Assembly (NCBI GenBank): GCA_006228005.1
Contig: VDHG01000017.1
Span: 25,614 to 89,613, forward strand
DNA length: 64,000 nucleotides
DNA from: Testudinibacter crocodili
GTDB lineage: Bacteria; Pseudomonadota; Gammaproteobacteria; Enterobacterales; Pasteurellaceae
Direction: 5' to 3'
A program made the translations under genes and the position numbers. Under the pieces are notes generated by a model. The model did not search any database. It saw nothing but the letters and a program-made list of their open reading frames with translations, and was not told where the DNA came from. Position 1 is the stretch's first letter. Every line of letters starts with the position of its first letter. This document shows positions 27,495 through 35,959 of the stretch, piece by piece.

Positions 27495-28436
27495 TTATTC
27501 GTCGATATAGCCCAAACTACGCAGCGCACGTTCGTCATCTGCCCAGCCGGATTTGACTTTCACCCACAGCTCCAAATGGACTTTATTATCAAATAGCTTT
27601 TCCATATCGGCACGGGCTTCGATACCAATCGTTTTGATCTTCTGCCCCTGATGGCCGATGACCATTTTCTTCTGCCCTTCACGCTCCACCAAAATCAAAC
27701 CATTGATCTCATAAGTGCCACGCTCGTTAGTTTTAAACTGTTCGATTTCCACCGTCACCGAATATGGCAACTCTTCGCCCATAAAGCGCATCAATTTCTC
27801 ACGAATAATTTCAGATGCCATAAACCGCTCAGAACGATCGGTAATGTGATCTTCTGGAAAGTGATGAAGTCCTGGACGTAGTGATTGCTGTACAATTTTT
27901 TTCAGCTGGTGCACATTGTTGCCACGTTGTGCTGAAATAGGTACTGTCGCCTTAAAATGAAAGCGTTGGTTTAACTGAGTAATAAACGGCAGCATTTCGT
28001 CTTTATTTTTTACATTATCAATTTTATTGATCACCAGAATTACCGGCGCTTTGGCGGCTCGTAACTTGGTCAGCACCATCTCATCGTCGTCGGTCCAGTG
28101 GGTACCGTCTACCACAAAGAAAATCAGATCGACATCACCGATCGTACTGCTGGCAGCTTTGTTCATCAAACGGTTGATGGCACGTTTTTCCTCAATGTGC
28201 AGCCCCGGAGTATCGACATAAATAGCTTGATAAGCGCCTTCGGTATCAATGCCGACAATGCGGTGACGGGTGGTTTGCGCTTTGCGTGAGGTGATCGAGA
28301 TTTTTTGTCCTAATAATTTATTCAACAGGGTCGATTTGCCGACATTTGGGCGACCGACAATTGCAATAAAGCCGCAATAGGTTTGCTGGTTTTCATCGGT
28401 TGTTTCTGTGGTTGTCTCTGTGGTTAGCTCGCTCAT
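27495..28436 (-). CDS. era: GTPase Era
   Basis: Era binds the 3' end of 16S rRNA and helps 30S assembly. The 313-residue protein has GTPase motifs G1 GRPNVGKS, G3 DTPGLH and G4 NKID, and a C-terminal KH domain with [13 protein letters not shown]. The first 18 residues form an extra Thr/Glu-rich tail ([11 protein letters not shown]) encoded by an imperfect 12-bp repeat. It starts eight bases after the rnc stop and ends the lepA-lepB-rnc-era operon. Confidence 0.97.
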   Translation of the reverse strand: MSELTTETTTETTDENQQTYCGFIAIVGRPNVGKSTLLNKLLGQKISITSRKAQTTRHRIVGIDTEGAYQAIYVDTPGLHIEEKRAINRLMNKAASSTIGDVDLIFFVVDGTHWTDDDEMVLTKLRAAKAPVILVINKIDNVKNKDEMLPFITQLNQRFHFKATVPISAQRGNNVHQLKKIVQQSLRPGLHHFPEDHITDRSERFMASEIIREKLMRFMGEELPYSVTVEIEQFKTNERGTYEINGLILVEREGQKKMVIGHQGQKIKTIGIEARADMEKLFDNKVHLELWVKVKSGWADDERALRSLGYIDE

Positions 28437-28444
28437 AAAGTTGC

Positions 28445-29122
28445 CTATTGGGTTAAATTAAGTTGTTTCAGAATCGCTTCGGCGGCAGATTGTTCAGCCT
28501 TGCGGCGACTTTGACCCTGTCCGACCACGACTTTATCGAGGCTGCTGACCCGACATTCGACTTTAAACAGTTGTTTGTGTGCTTCGCCTTGAATATCAAT
28601 CACTTCATATTCCGGCAGCGGTTGACGGTTGCCTTGCAGATACTCCTGCAACCGGGTTTTTGGGTCTTTTTGATTGTCGCCGGGTTTGATCTCTTTCAAG
28701 AACGTTTTATACCAGTCACGCACCACCGGCATAATGTTTTCTAAGCCGCGATCCAGATACATCGCGCCGATAATCGCTTCCACGCCATCGGACAAAATCG
28801 AATCACGGCGGTAGCCACCGCTCTTTAATTCGCCTTGCCCTAAGCGCAGGTAATCGCCCAGCTCGAATTCCCGAGCCAAAATCGCCAGTGTTTTTTCGCG
28901 CACCAGCGTGGCGCGCATCCGGCTGAGATCACCTTCATCGACTTTTTCAAACTGTTTAAACAGCGCTTCGCCGATAATAAAATTCAGAATTGAATCGCCC
29001 AAAAATTCTAACCGTTCATTGTGACGACTGTCGGCGCTGCGATGGGTCAGCGCCTGTTTCAATAAATCGATTTTTTGAAATTGATAACCGATTTTACGTT
29101 GTAATCTATCGAGATCTTGCAT
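28445..29122 (-). CDS. rnc: ribonuclease III
   Basis: RNase III cuts double-stranded RNA and processes rRNA precursors. The 225-residue protein has the catalytic signature [12 protein letters not shown], the second acidic site [13 protein letters not shown], and a C-terminal double-stranded RNA-binding domain (KTRLQEYLQ... [16 protein letters not shown]). The ATG at 29122 (MQDLDRLQ) has AGGG six bases upstream and matches the usual 226-residue length. The in-frame extension to 29179 would overlap lepB and is rejected. Confidence 0.97.
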   Translation of the reverse strand: MQDLDRLQRKIGYQFQKIDLLKQALTHRSADSRHNERLEFLGDSILNFIIGEALFKQFEKVDEGDLSRMRATLVREKTLAILAREFELGDYLRLGQGELKSGGYRRDSILSDGVEAIIGAMYLDRGLENIMPVVRDWYKTFLKEIKPGDNQKDPKTRLQEYLQGNRQPLPEYEVIDIQGEAHKQLFKVECRVSSLDKVVVGQGQSRRKAEQSAAEAILKQLNLTQ

Positions 29123-29130
29123 AGTTTTCC

Positions 29131-30105
29131 CTAAGGAATCTGGCTGAACAGGCGTTCGGTGCGGATGCCTGTTGGCCACTCATTGGCTTTTTTATCGAGG
29201 CTCAACCAGATCCAACTGGCTTTGCCGACGAGTGCTTTTTCCGGCACAAAGCCCCAGAAACGGCTATCATCACTGTTGTCACGATTGTCGCCCATCATAA
29301 AATATTCGCCTTCCGGCACCGTCCATTCGCCAGGCGGATTGCCTTGTTGTTTGTAATAAGCGGCATCATAATAGAAACGTACAGGATTGAGTAGAATTTG
29401 GTGCGTTACCGCCCCTTTTTCGCTCATCTCGATTTGTGCATTGCCGTGATAGAAAAAGTCTGGATTGGCTTTGGCATCGCTGTATTGGTAAGTTTCCGGC
29501 GCACAAACGGCAGAACCGCACTTTGCCGGAGTCACGGTCAGCGTACCGTTGGCTTGATCATATTTGATATGATCGCCGGGCAGCCCGACGACACGTTTGA
29601 TGTAATCAACGGTTGGTTGCGGCGGGGCTTTAAACACCACGACATCGCCCCGTTTCGGTTCACCGACGGGAATCAAGGTGTTTTGGAAAATCGGATCTTT
29701 TATACCGTAAGCGTATTTTTCCACAATCACGAAATCACCGATGCGCAAACTCGGTTCCATCGAGCCAGACGGAATTTGGAACGGTTCAAACAGAAAAGAG
29801 CGCACCAACAACACAATCGCCAGCACCGGAAATAAGGAGGCGATAAATTCGCTGCCTTCCGAAATCGGCTCGACTTGCGCCCGTTCTTCTTCGCTTAAGC
29901 TTTTGCCGCTGCGTTGCTCCAGCCGTGCGATTTGGCGTTGGCGTTTCGGTTCGGCAGAAAAACGGTTATAGCACCACGTTGCCCCGGCGATCAGAGTGAA
30001 GATAATCAATAGAATTGAAAAGGTATTTGGCAGTGCTAAATTGTCCAATACTTTCCATAAAATATAACCGCTGACTAACAGAATCGGCAGAAAAAATTTT
30101 GACAT
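29131..30105 (-). CDS. lepB: signal peptidase I LepB
   Basis: LepB cleaves signal peptides on the periplasmic side of the inner membrane. The 324-residue protein has two N-terminal membrane helices (about 4-20 and 28-46), a third hydrophobic segment around 88-104, and a periplasmic catalytic domain. The serine-lysine dyad is Ser115 in PSGSMEPS and Lys170 in [12 protein letters not shown]. The box [16 protein letters not shown] is also present. It lies between lepA and rnc with short gaps, the standard gammaproteobacterial order. Confidence 0.97.
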   Translation of the reverse strand: MSKFFLPILLVSGYILWKVLDNLALPNTFSILLIIFTLIAGATWCYNRFSAEPKRQRQIARLEQRSGKSLSEEERAQVEPISEGSEFIASLFPVLAIVLLVRSFLFEPFQIPSGSMEPSLRIGDFVIVEKYAYGIKDPIFQNTLIPVGEPKRGDVVVFKAPPQPTVDYIKRVVGLPGDHIKYDQANGTLTVTPAKCGSAVCAPETYQYSDAKANPDFFYHGNAQIEMSEKGAVTHQILLNPVRFYYDAAYYKQQGNPPGEWTVPEGEYFMMGDNRDNSDDSRFWGFVPEKALVGKASWIWLSLDKKANEWPTGIRTERLFSQIP

Positions 30106-30114
30106 TCGCTTTCC

Positions 30115-31911
30115 TTATTTGTCTTTGCCAACATGTAAAATCGCTAAAAACGCCTCTTGCGGCACTTCGACGTTACCCAATGACTTCATGCGTTTTTTAC
30201 CCTCTTTTTGTTTCTGCAACAGCTTTTTCTTACGGCTGACATCGCCGCCGTAGCATTTTGCCAACACGTTTTTACGCAACTGTTTCACCGTGGAACGGGC
30301 AATGATATGGTTACCGATAGCGGCTTGAATCGCAATATCGAATTGCTGGCGTGGAATCAATTCTTTCATTTTTTCCACCAATTCACGCCCGCGATACGGT
30401 GCGTTATCTTTGTGTACGATCAGTGCCAACGCATCGACCCGCTCGCTGTTGATCATAATATCCACTCGCACCATGTTTGCCGCTTGGAAACGTTTGAAAC
30501 TGTAATCCAACGAGGCGTAACCGCGCGAGGTTGATTTCAGGCGATCGAAGAAATCCAGTACCACTTCGCCCAGCGGAATTTCATAGGTCAGCGCCACTTG
30601 GTTGCCGTGATAGACCATATTGGTTTGCACGCCGCGTTTTTCGATACACAGTGTAATCACGTTGCCCAGATATTGTTGTGGCAACAGCATATTACATTCG
30701 GCAATCGGCTCGCGGATTTCGGCGATATTGTTCAGCGGCGGCAATTTTGCCGGGCTGTCGATATGTTCAACTGTGCCATCATTCAATTCGACTTCATACA
30801 CTACTGTCGGTGCGGTGGTGATCAAATCCAGATCATATTCCCGTTCCAACCGCTCTTGGATAATCTCCATATGCAACAAGCCCAAGAAGCCGCAGCGGAA
30901 GCCGAAGCCAAGTGCGGTTGAGTTTTCCGGCTCGTAGAACAATGAGGCGTCATTCAGGCTCAGTTTGCCCAAAGCGTCACGGAACGCTTCGTAATCGTCG
31001 GAACTGATCGGGAATAAACCAGCGTACACTTGCGGTTTGACTTTTTTGAAACCGGGCAGCGGTTTGTCCGCTGATTTATGTTGTAAGGTTAGCGTATCGC
31101 CGACCGGCGCGCCCAAAATATCTTTGATGCCGCACACGATCCAACCTACCTCACCGCACTTTAACTCGCTGGTATCGACCTGTTTCGGGGTGAAAATCCC
31201 CAAACGATCGACGCCATAAGAGATGCCGGTGCTCATCACTTTGATTTTATCGTTTTTCTTCAGCATCCCGTTTTTGATTCGCACCAGTGATACCACGCCC
31301 AAATAGTTGTCGAACCACGAATCGATAATCAGGGCTTGCAGCGGCGCTTGCGGATCCCCTTCTGGCGGCGGAATCTGTTTGACGATCACTTCCAGCACAT
31401 CTTCAATACCTTCACCGGTTTTTGCCGAGCAGCGCACCGCATCGGCGGCTTCGATGCCGACGATGTCTTCAATCTCTTCCGCGACTCGTTCCGGATCGGC
31501 CGCCGGCAGGTCGATTTTATTCAGAATCGGCACCACATTAAGATCCATATCCAGTGCGGTATAGCAGTTTGCCAGGGTTTGCGCTTCCACGCCTTGCCCG
31601 GCATCGACCACCAATAACGCCCCTTCGCAAGCTGCTAGCGAGCGTGACACTTCATAGGAAAAGTCCACATGTCCCGGAGTGTCGATAAAGTTCAGTTGAT
31701 AGGTTTCACCGTCTTTGGCTTGATAATTCAGGGTGACACTTTGCGCTTTAATCGTGATCCCACGTTCACGTTCCAGATCCATTGAATCCAGAACCTGTTC
31801 CGCCATTTCACGATCACTTAAGCCGCCGCAGGTTTGAATCAAGCGGTCGGACAGCGTGGATTTGCCGTGGTCGATATGGGCGATAATGGAAAAGTTACGA
31901 ATATTTTTCAT
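30115..31911 (-). CDS. lepA: elongation factor 4 (LepA)
   Basis: LepA is a ribosome-associated GTPase that can back-translocate or help initiation and assembly. The 598-residue length is typical. It has GTPase motifs AHIDHGKST, the switch region [17 protein letters not shown] and NKIDLP. EF-G-like domains follow, ending in the LepA-specific C-terminal domain with [16 protein letters not shown] and [16 protein letters not shown]. It is the first gene of the lepA-lepB-rnc-era operon. Confidence 0.98.
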   Translation of the reverse strand: MKNIRNFSIIAHIDHGKSTLSDRLIQTCGGLSDREMAEQVLDSMDLERERGITIKAQSVTLNYQAKDGETYQLNFIDTPGHVDFSYEVSRSLAACEGALLVVDAGQGVEAQTLANCYTALDMDLNVVPILNKIDLPAADPERVAEEIEDIVGIEAADAVRCSAKTGEGIEDVLEVIVKQIPPPEGDPQAPLQALIIDSWFDNYLGVVSLVRIKNGMLKKNDKIKVMSTGISYGVDRLGIFTPKQVDTSELKCGEVGWIVCGIKDILGAPVGDTLTLQHKSADKPLPGFKKVKPQVYAGLFPISSDDYEAFRDALGKLSLNDASLFYEPENSTALGFGFRCGFLGLLHMEIIQERLEREYDLDLITTAPTVVYEVELNDGTVEHIDSPAKLPPLNNIAEIREPIAECNMLLPQQYLGNVITLCIEKRGVQTNMVYHGNQVALTYEIPLGEVVLDFFDRLKSTSRGYASLDYSFKRFQAANMVRVDIMINSERVDALALIVHKDNAPYRGRELVEKMKELIPRQQFDIAIQAAIGNHIIARSTVKQLRKNVLAKCYGGDVSRKKKLLQKQKEGKKRMKSLGNVEVPQEAFLAILHVGKDK

Positions 31912-32069
31912 CTAAAAAGGGTTCTCTATGCCAATTTTTATTCACAAATTAATTGACGGATTGTACCTGAATATTGGCTTGGGTGCTATAGGCGTTGATG
32001 CTATAGCAGTGCTATTATGTAAGTCGGATTATTCGCGGTATACACGATTTAGAAATAAGGAGAGCAAAA

Positions 32070-32717
32070 GTGAAATTATTTATTTATCAACACTGTCCGT
32101 TTTGTGTCAAAGCGGCGATGATTTTCGGTTTGAAAAACATCGCGGTGGAAAAAGTGGTACTGCTGGAAGACGATATTGCAACGCCAACGCAGATGGTCGG
32201 GCGCAAAGTGGTGCCGATTTTGCAAAAAGCCGACGGCAGTTTTATGCCGGAAAGCATGGATATTGTGCGCTATATCGATCAACTGGACGGTAAACCGCAC
32301 TTGAGCAGTGCCAGCAATCCAGCGATTGCCGAGTGGTTAGATACAGTGAAAAATTTGGTCTCAGCGTTGATTATCCCGCGTTTCACCCAAGCCCCGTTTG
32401 CTGAAATTGCAACGGAATCGGCGAGAGAACGCTATATCCAGCGTATGACCAATTGGGTTGGTGATCTTGATCAATTGCTTGTCGACACACCGTTGTATTT
32501 ACAGCAACTGCAACCGCACTTGGCACAACTGGCAACCCTGATTCAAAGCGAAAGTGCGGTCAACGGCACGCTGTCGGAAGATGATATTCACCTGTTCCCA
32601 ACCTTGCGTTCATTAACCATTGTTAAGGATTTGGTGTTGCCGGAAAAAGTGCGGGCTTATGTTGAAGCGATGGCGCAGCGGAGCAAGGTTGAATTGCTTT
32701 ATGCGATAGCAATTTAG
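32070..32717 (+). CDS. grxB: glutaredoxin 2 (GrxB)
   Basis: GrxB reduces disulfides and glutathione mixed disulfides with glutathione. The 215-residue protein has the active site CPFC (Cys9-Cys12) in a thioredoxin-fold N-terminal domain and an all-helical GST-like C-terminal domain, matching the size of E. coli Grx2. The start is GTG, giving MKLFIYQHC, with AAGGAG eight bases upstream. It is monocistronic and divergent from lepA. Confidence 0.95.
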   Translation: MKLFIYQHCPFCVKAAMIFGLKNIAVEKVVLLEDDIATPTQMVGRKVVPILQKADGSFMPESMDIVRYIDQLDGKPHLSSASNPAIAEWLDTVKNLVSALIIPRFTQAPFAEIATESARERYIQRMTNWVGDLDQLLVDTPLYLQQLQPHLAQLATLIQSESAVNGTLSEDDIHLFPTLRSLTIVKDLVLPEKVRAYVEAMAQRSKVELLYAIAI

Positions 32718-32758
32718 TTTGGCAACTCAAAGTGCGGTTTGAAAATATCTAAACCTCG

Positions 32759-33754
32759 CTATTCAATCCAATAGCCTTTTACCCGATTTTGGCGGGCATC
32801 AAGTTTGCGTTGTGTACGCAGATATTGGCGAATGATTTTAGCGGCGTGGTGCTCAAATGCTCCCCAAACCGAATCAATTTGTGGAATAGTTTCTAAAATT
32901 TGGAGCAGGTTATCGGCACAGTTTGAGTAATGAAGATGATGAATTTGGCTATTTTCGGGGAGCTGACTATTATTTAGGTAGTCTTGGTCTTCGATTTGAT
33001 GGGTAATGCTAATTACTGTTGGCGGTAGCGGATTTTTCCAATTTTCGAGTAACCAAGCTACGGTTGGCAGTGAGGTTTCATCGGCAATTAACACGGTGTT
33101 ACCCTGTTCTAAATGATCTGTTTTTTCGTTGTAGTCTCCCGCGCTGTGAATAATATCACCTTGTTGTAAGTTCCGTGACCAAACGCTGCCGGGCGTATTG
33201 CCGTGTAAAAAAACATCGACAAACGCAATGTCATTGAAGGCTACTGTTGCACTGCTTTTTTTGGCTTGGCGTAGGGTGTAATAACGCCGTTGTTCATTTA
33301 TTTTTAATTCTGCCATATCCGGTATATGGTCAAATGTGGTTAAGCTAAAGTTCCAAGCGTAACCGGGTTTATCAATAGGGAGAGGTTGAGAGCTTTTTAG
33401 GGTAAGCCGACATATATTTTTGGTTATCATTTGGTTGTGCAGCACGTCAAAAAACTGGTGTTTAGCTTGTGATTGGCTGTCAGAAGAGCGTTCGATTGCT
33501 GTCATAGCGAGATGTCGGACTTTATGGTGAATTTCACCGGTAGCTAAAAACGGAATAAGATCCGTTTTCTGTTGATCACCGTATTGAATCGTTAATAACA
33601 TTCCCTCTTCAAAAAGATCAATAAAATTAACAGTCTCAGTTTCAGAATTTAAATATACCCGGCTGATAGCAAGCAGTTCTCGATAGTGATCTTCGGTGAC
33701 GTGTTCGATGATATCAATTTTTTGAATTTGGTCAGCTAAAGGGGTTCTTTTCAT
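32759..33754 (-). CDS. siderophore-interacting (FAD) reductase with DUF2470-like N-terminus
   Basis: SIP-family flavoproteins (ViuB/YqjH type) reduce ferric siderophores in the cytoplasm to free the iron. The 331-residue protein has the FAD-binding RRYYTLRQ motif, the NAD(P)H-side segment VLIADETSLPTVAWLLE and the C-terminal SIP signature WGAFEHHAAKIIRQYLR...KGYW. Residues about 15-90 (EHVTEDHYRELLAISR...) resemble a DUF2470/haem-utilisation-like domain, an extension not found in short SIPs. It overlaps the MFS gene by four bases and belongs to the siderophore locus. Confidence 0.87.
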   Translation of the reverse strand: MKRTPLADQIQKIDIIEHVTEDHYRELLAISRVYLNSETETVNFIDLFEEGMLLTIQYGDQQKTDLIPFLATGEIHHKVRHLAMTAIERSSDSQSQAKHQFFDVLHNQMITKNICRLTLKSSQPLPIDKPGYAWNFSLTTFDHIPDMAELKINEQRRYYTLRQAKKSSATVAFNDIAFVDVFLHGNTPGSVWSRNLQQGDIIHSAGDYNEKTDHLEQGNTVLIADETSLPTVAWLLENWKNPLPPTVISITHQIEDQDYLNNSQLPENSQIHHLHYSNCADNLLQILETIPQIDSVWGAFEHHAAKIIRQYLRTQRKLDARQNRVKGYWIE

Positions 33755-34941
33755 GCGGTAATCCTTGTAATAATTAACGGCATAGTCATCAAGGTGATTA
33801 ATGCGGCGCCGATTGAAAGTAAAACAGTTGCTGAGTATCCAAAATAGTCAGCAGTAGCAAGGCTAAGTGTTGATGCTAAAATAGAGAACAGCATCGCGAC
33901 AGCAATTTGCACGGTGTAAGCAATTGTTGGGGTTGTACTTTTAGCTGCCAAATCCATCATTATTGCGCTATTTAGGGTGAACATCGGGGCAAAACTGAGA
34001 TAGCAGGCAGTAACCGCGAGATAAGCCCAAAGTGTATCGGTCTTTCCGAAAGAGAGAGGTAACAATGCGATAAGGCTGATAAGCTGAAGTGCGGTAAAGA
34101 TACGGACAGTCTTTTTACGGCAGAATTTTTTGCTGAGTGGTACAACACTGATGACAGCAACTAAACCGATGAGAACACCGTAATTCATCATCATACCTAT
34201 CTCTGTCATTGACCAACCGCCGTCGACCAAGGTGGGGGATAATATGCTGAATCCGCCGGAAAAGGCAATGGCGTAAATAAACAGCATTCCAAGCCAAGTG
34301 AGTTTTCCGTGCCAAAATCGAAAAAGCTCAAACCAGCCTTGCCTCAACGGTAAGGTTTGAATTTTTGTTTTAGTCGGTTCTTGGAAGCGAATGAGAAAAA
34401 ATAATGGGATACAGGAGATAAGGGATAAAATAAGGATTGAACCTTGCCATTCTAAGTGTGGATACAGTATGACCAATCCACCGCCAACGAGATTGCCTAA
34501 CATACCGCTACCGATTTGAATGCTATTGATGGTGGTGCGCTCAGTTTGTGAAAAGGCTGAACAGACCAAACCGTCAAGTGCCAAGTCTTGAAAACCTATA
34601 ATTGCAGCAAAAATCAATAATACCAAGAATAAGGTATAAATTTGGGTAATGGGATTAATGATGGTTATTGTCAGTAGGCAAAATATCATTAGGCATTGAA
34701 CCGGGATTAACCAATTTTTAAAATGCCCACGTGCCGAGCGTCCAAAACGTTCAACAACGGGTGACCATAAAAAACGCAGTGAAAAAGGTAATACGATAAG
34801 TGGCATTAAACTTAAGGCATCAAGAGAGGCACCATGTTGGCGTAATAAAACAATCAAGGTCACCGACATAAAACTGAAGCCGATGTGTTGGCTGATATAG
34901 GTTGTGCCGAAAAGTAGCCAAACAAATAGAGATTTCTGCAT
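33751..34941 (-). CDS. MFS transporter, probably for a ferric siderophore (RhtX/FptX-like)
   Basis: This 396-residue inner-membrane protein of the major facilitator superfamily has about 12 hydrophobic helices (AmpG/RhtX-like group). Internal landmarks include IVLPFSLRFLWSPVVERFG and FQDLALDGLVCSAFS. In RhtX/FptX systems one such permease carries the ferric siderophore across the inner membrane in place of an ABC importer. That role is inferred from the reductase, AraC regulator and TonB receptor around it. The ATG at 34941 lies one base before the AraC stop; the ORF extends to 35037 only inside that gene. Confidence 0.85.
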   Translation of the reverse strand: MQKSLFVWLLFGTTYISQHIGFSFMSVTLIVLLRQHGASLDALSLMPLIVLPFSLRFLWSPVVERFGRSARGHFKNWLIPVQCLMIFCLLTITIINPITQIYTLFLVLLIFAAIIGFQDLALDGLVCSAFSQTERTTINSIQIGSGMLGNLVGGGLVILYPHLEWQGSILILSLISCIPLFFLIRFQEPTKTKIQTLPLRQGWFELFRFWHGKLTWLGMLFIYAIAFSGGFSILSPTLVDGGWSMTEIGMMMNYGVLIGLVAVISVVPLSKKFCRKKTVRIFTALQLISLIALLPLSFGKTDTLWAYLAVTACYLSFAPMFTLNSAIMMDLAAKSTTPTIAYTVQIAVAMLFSILASTLSLATADYFGYSATVLLSIGAALITLMTMPLIITRITA

Positions 34942-34942
34942 A

Positions 34943-35818
34943 TTATTTAATTTTGCTCGGGTAAATCCCGAATTGGTTATAAAATTGTCGGCTAAAACAT
35001 TCAATTTTTCGATAGCCTGCCAGTTGTGCCGCTTCACTGACTAATGCTCCGCCTAAAAGAGCGTGTTTGGCGCGTTGCATTTTAATTTGGCGTAGATAGT
35101 TCATAATCGTGGTGTTGTAATGCGCTTTAAATTCACGTTGCAAGGTTGTAGTGTTGCTACAACAGTGTTGGGCGATTTGTTTCATATTCCAATCTATTGT
35201 TTGTTCGTTGTGTAATAAACTGAGTAAGCGCTCCAAGCGTTTGGAGGCTATTTTTTTCTGCTGTTGACCGTTTATTTGCGGCGGAAAAAGTGTCTGCATC
35301 ACTTCCAACAGCAAAGTCGTACATAAATTATTTTGAATCGGTGTTTGCCACTGTGTCGGGTGATCTTCACTGTGCATTAGTTGACGAATCAGTAATTCTA
35401 TACTGCTGGTTATTTTGAATTGATGTGGTGCTGCCCGTTGTTCTAAGTGGAAAAATAGGGATTCATCAATACCGATATTGTCAATCCATTCTGGTTCAAA
35501 AAACAGGACAAGCTCTTTTTGTCGATAGCCGGCGTAGAATGATTTATTACCTTGTATTTCACAGCCTAAATTAGGCAATATCACTCCCTCTCCGCGGTTA
35601 AGGGTAATTGTTCGATCCGCATAATTGAGATGTGTTTGTCCTTCAAGGGTAAAAATCAAGCGTAAACTGGGGTGAAACAAAATCTGTTCACTGAATCGTT
35701 TTGGTTGACATTGCAGCTGAGCAAGTTTCCATGCGAGACCATTATCAAATTCTCGATAATTCATAATACCCAATAATTCTGGCGAGGGATCGATATGCTG
35801 GTAAAATTTTGCTTTCAT
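34943..35818 (-). CDS. AraC-family regulator of the siderophore locus
   Basis: The 291-residue protein has an N-terminal cupin-like sensor region (LRLIFTLEGQTHLNYADRTITLNRGEGVILPN). The C-terminal AraC double helix-turn-helix spans about 195-291, with IDWNMKQIAQHCCSNTTTLQREFKAHY and LGGALVSEAAQLAGYRKIECFSRQFYNQFGIYPSKIK. The arrangement is like PchR/YbtA, siderophore-responsive activators. It is divergent from the receptor gene by 141 bases and runs into the MFS gene, so it probably controls both. The ligand is unknown. Confidence 0.87.
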   Translation of the reverse strand: MKAKFYQHIDPSPELLGIMNYREFDNGLAWKLAQLQCQPKRFSEQILFHPSLRLIFTLEGQTHLNYADRTITLNRGEGVILPNLGCEIQGNKSFYAGYRQKELVLFFEPEWIDNIGIDESLFFHLEQRAAPHQFKITSSIELLIRQLMHSEDHPTQWQTPIQNNLCTTLLLEVMQTLFPPQINGQQQKKIASKRLERLLSLLHNEQTIDWNMKQIAQHCCSNTTTLQREFKAHYNTTIMNYLRQIKMQRAKHALLGGALVSEAAQLAGYRKIECFSRQFYNQFGIYPSKIK

Positions 35819-35928
35819 AATGGTTTTATTTGCTGGTAAGGGGGATAAAGTTACCTATTTGGTGTGTTATCCAGTAAGAACTTAGCTTAGAATATTTTTG
35901 ATTTTATACGAATAGTTCTCTTTTTCAA

Positions 35929-35947
35929 AAAATAAATGATTCTTATC
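35929..35947 (+). promoter_or_regulatory. candidate Fur box before the TonB receptor
   Basis: The 19-mer AAAATAAATGATTCTTATC agrees with the Fur consensus GATAATGATAATCATTATC at 11 positions, best in its right half (ATGATTCTTATC). It ends 12 bases before the receptor start codon. Iron control is expected for this gene type, but the match is moderate. Confidence 0.4.
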
Positions 35948-35959
35948 TGAGGTTATCTA

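Noticed and set aside
28445..29179. Longer N-terminal start for rnc
   Set aside because: The extra 19 residues lie within lepB coding sequence and do not match RNase III. The start at 29122 has a good ribosome binding site.
31928..32293. Plus-strand ORF before and into grxB
   Set aside because: It runs into grxB in another frame. grxB itself has a good GTG start with AAGGAG.
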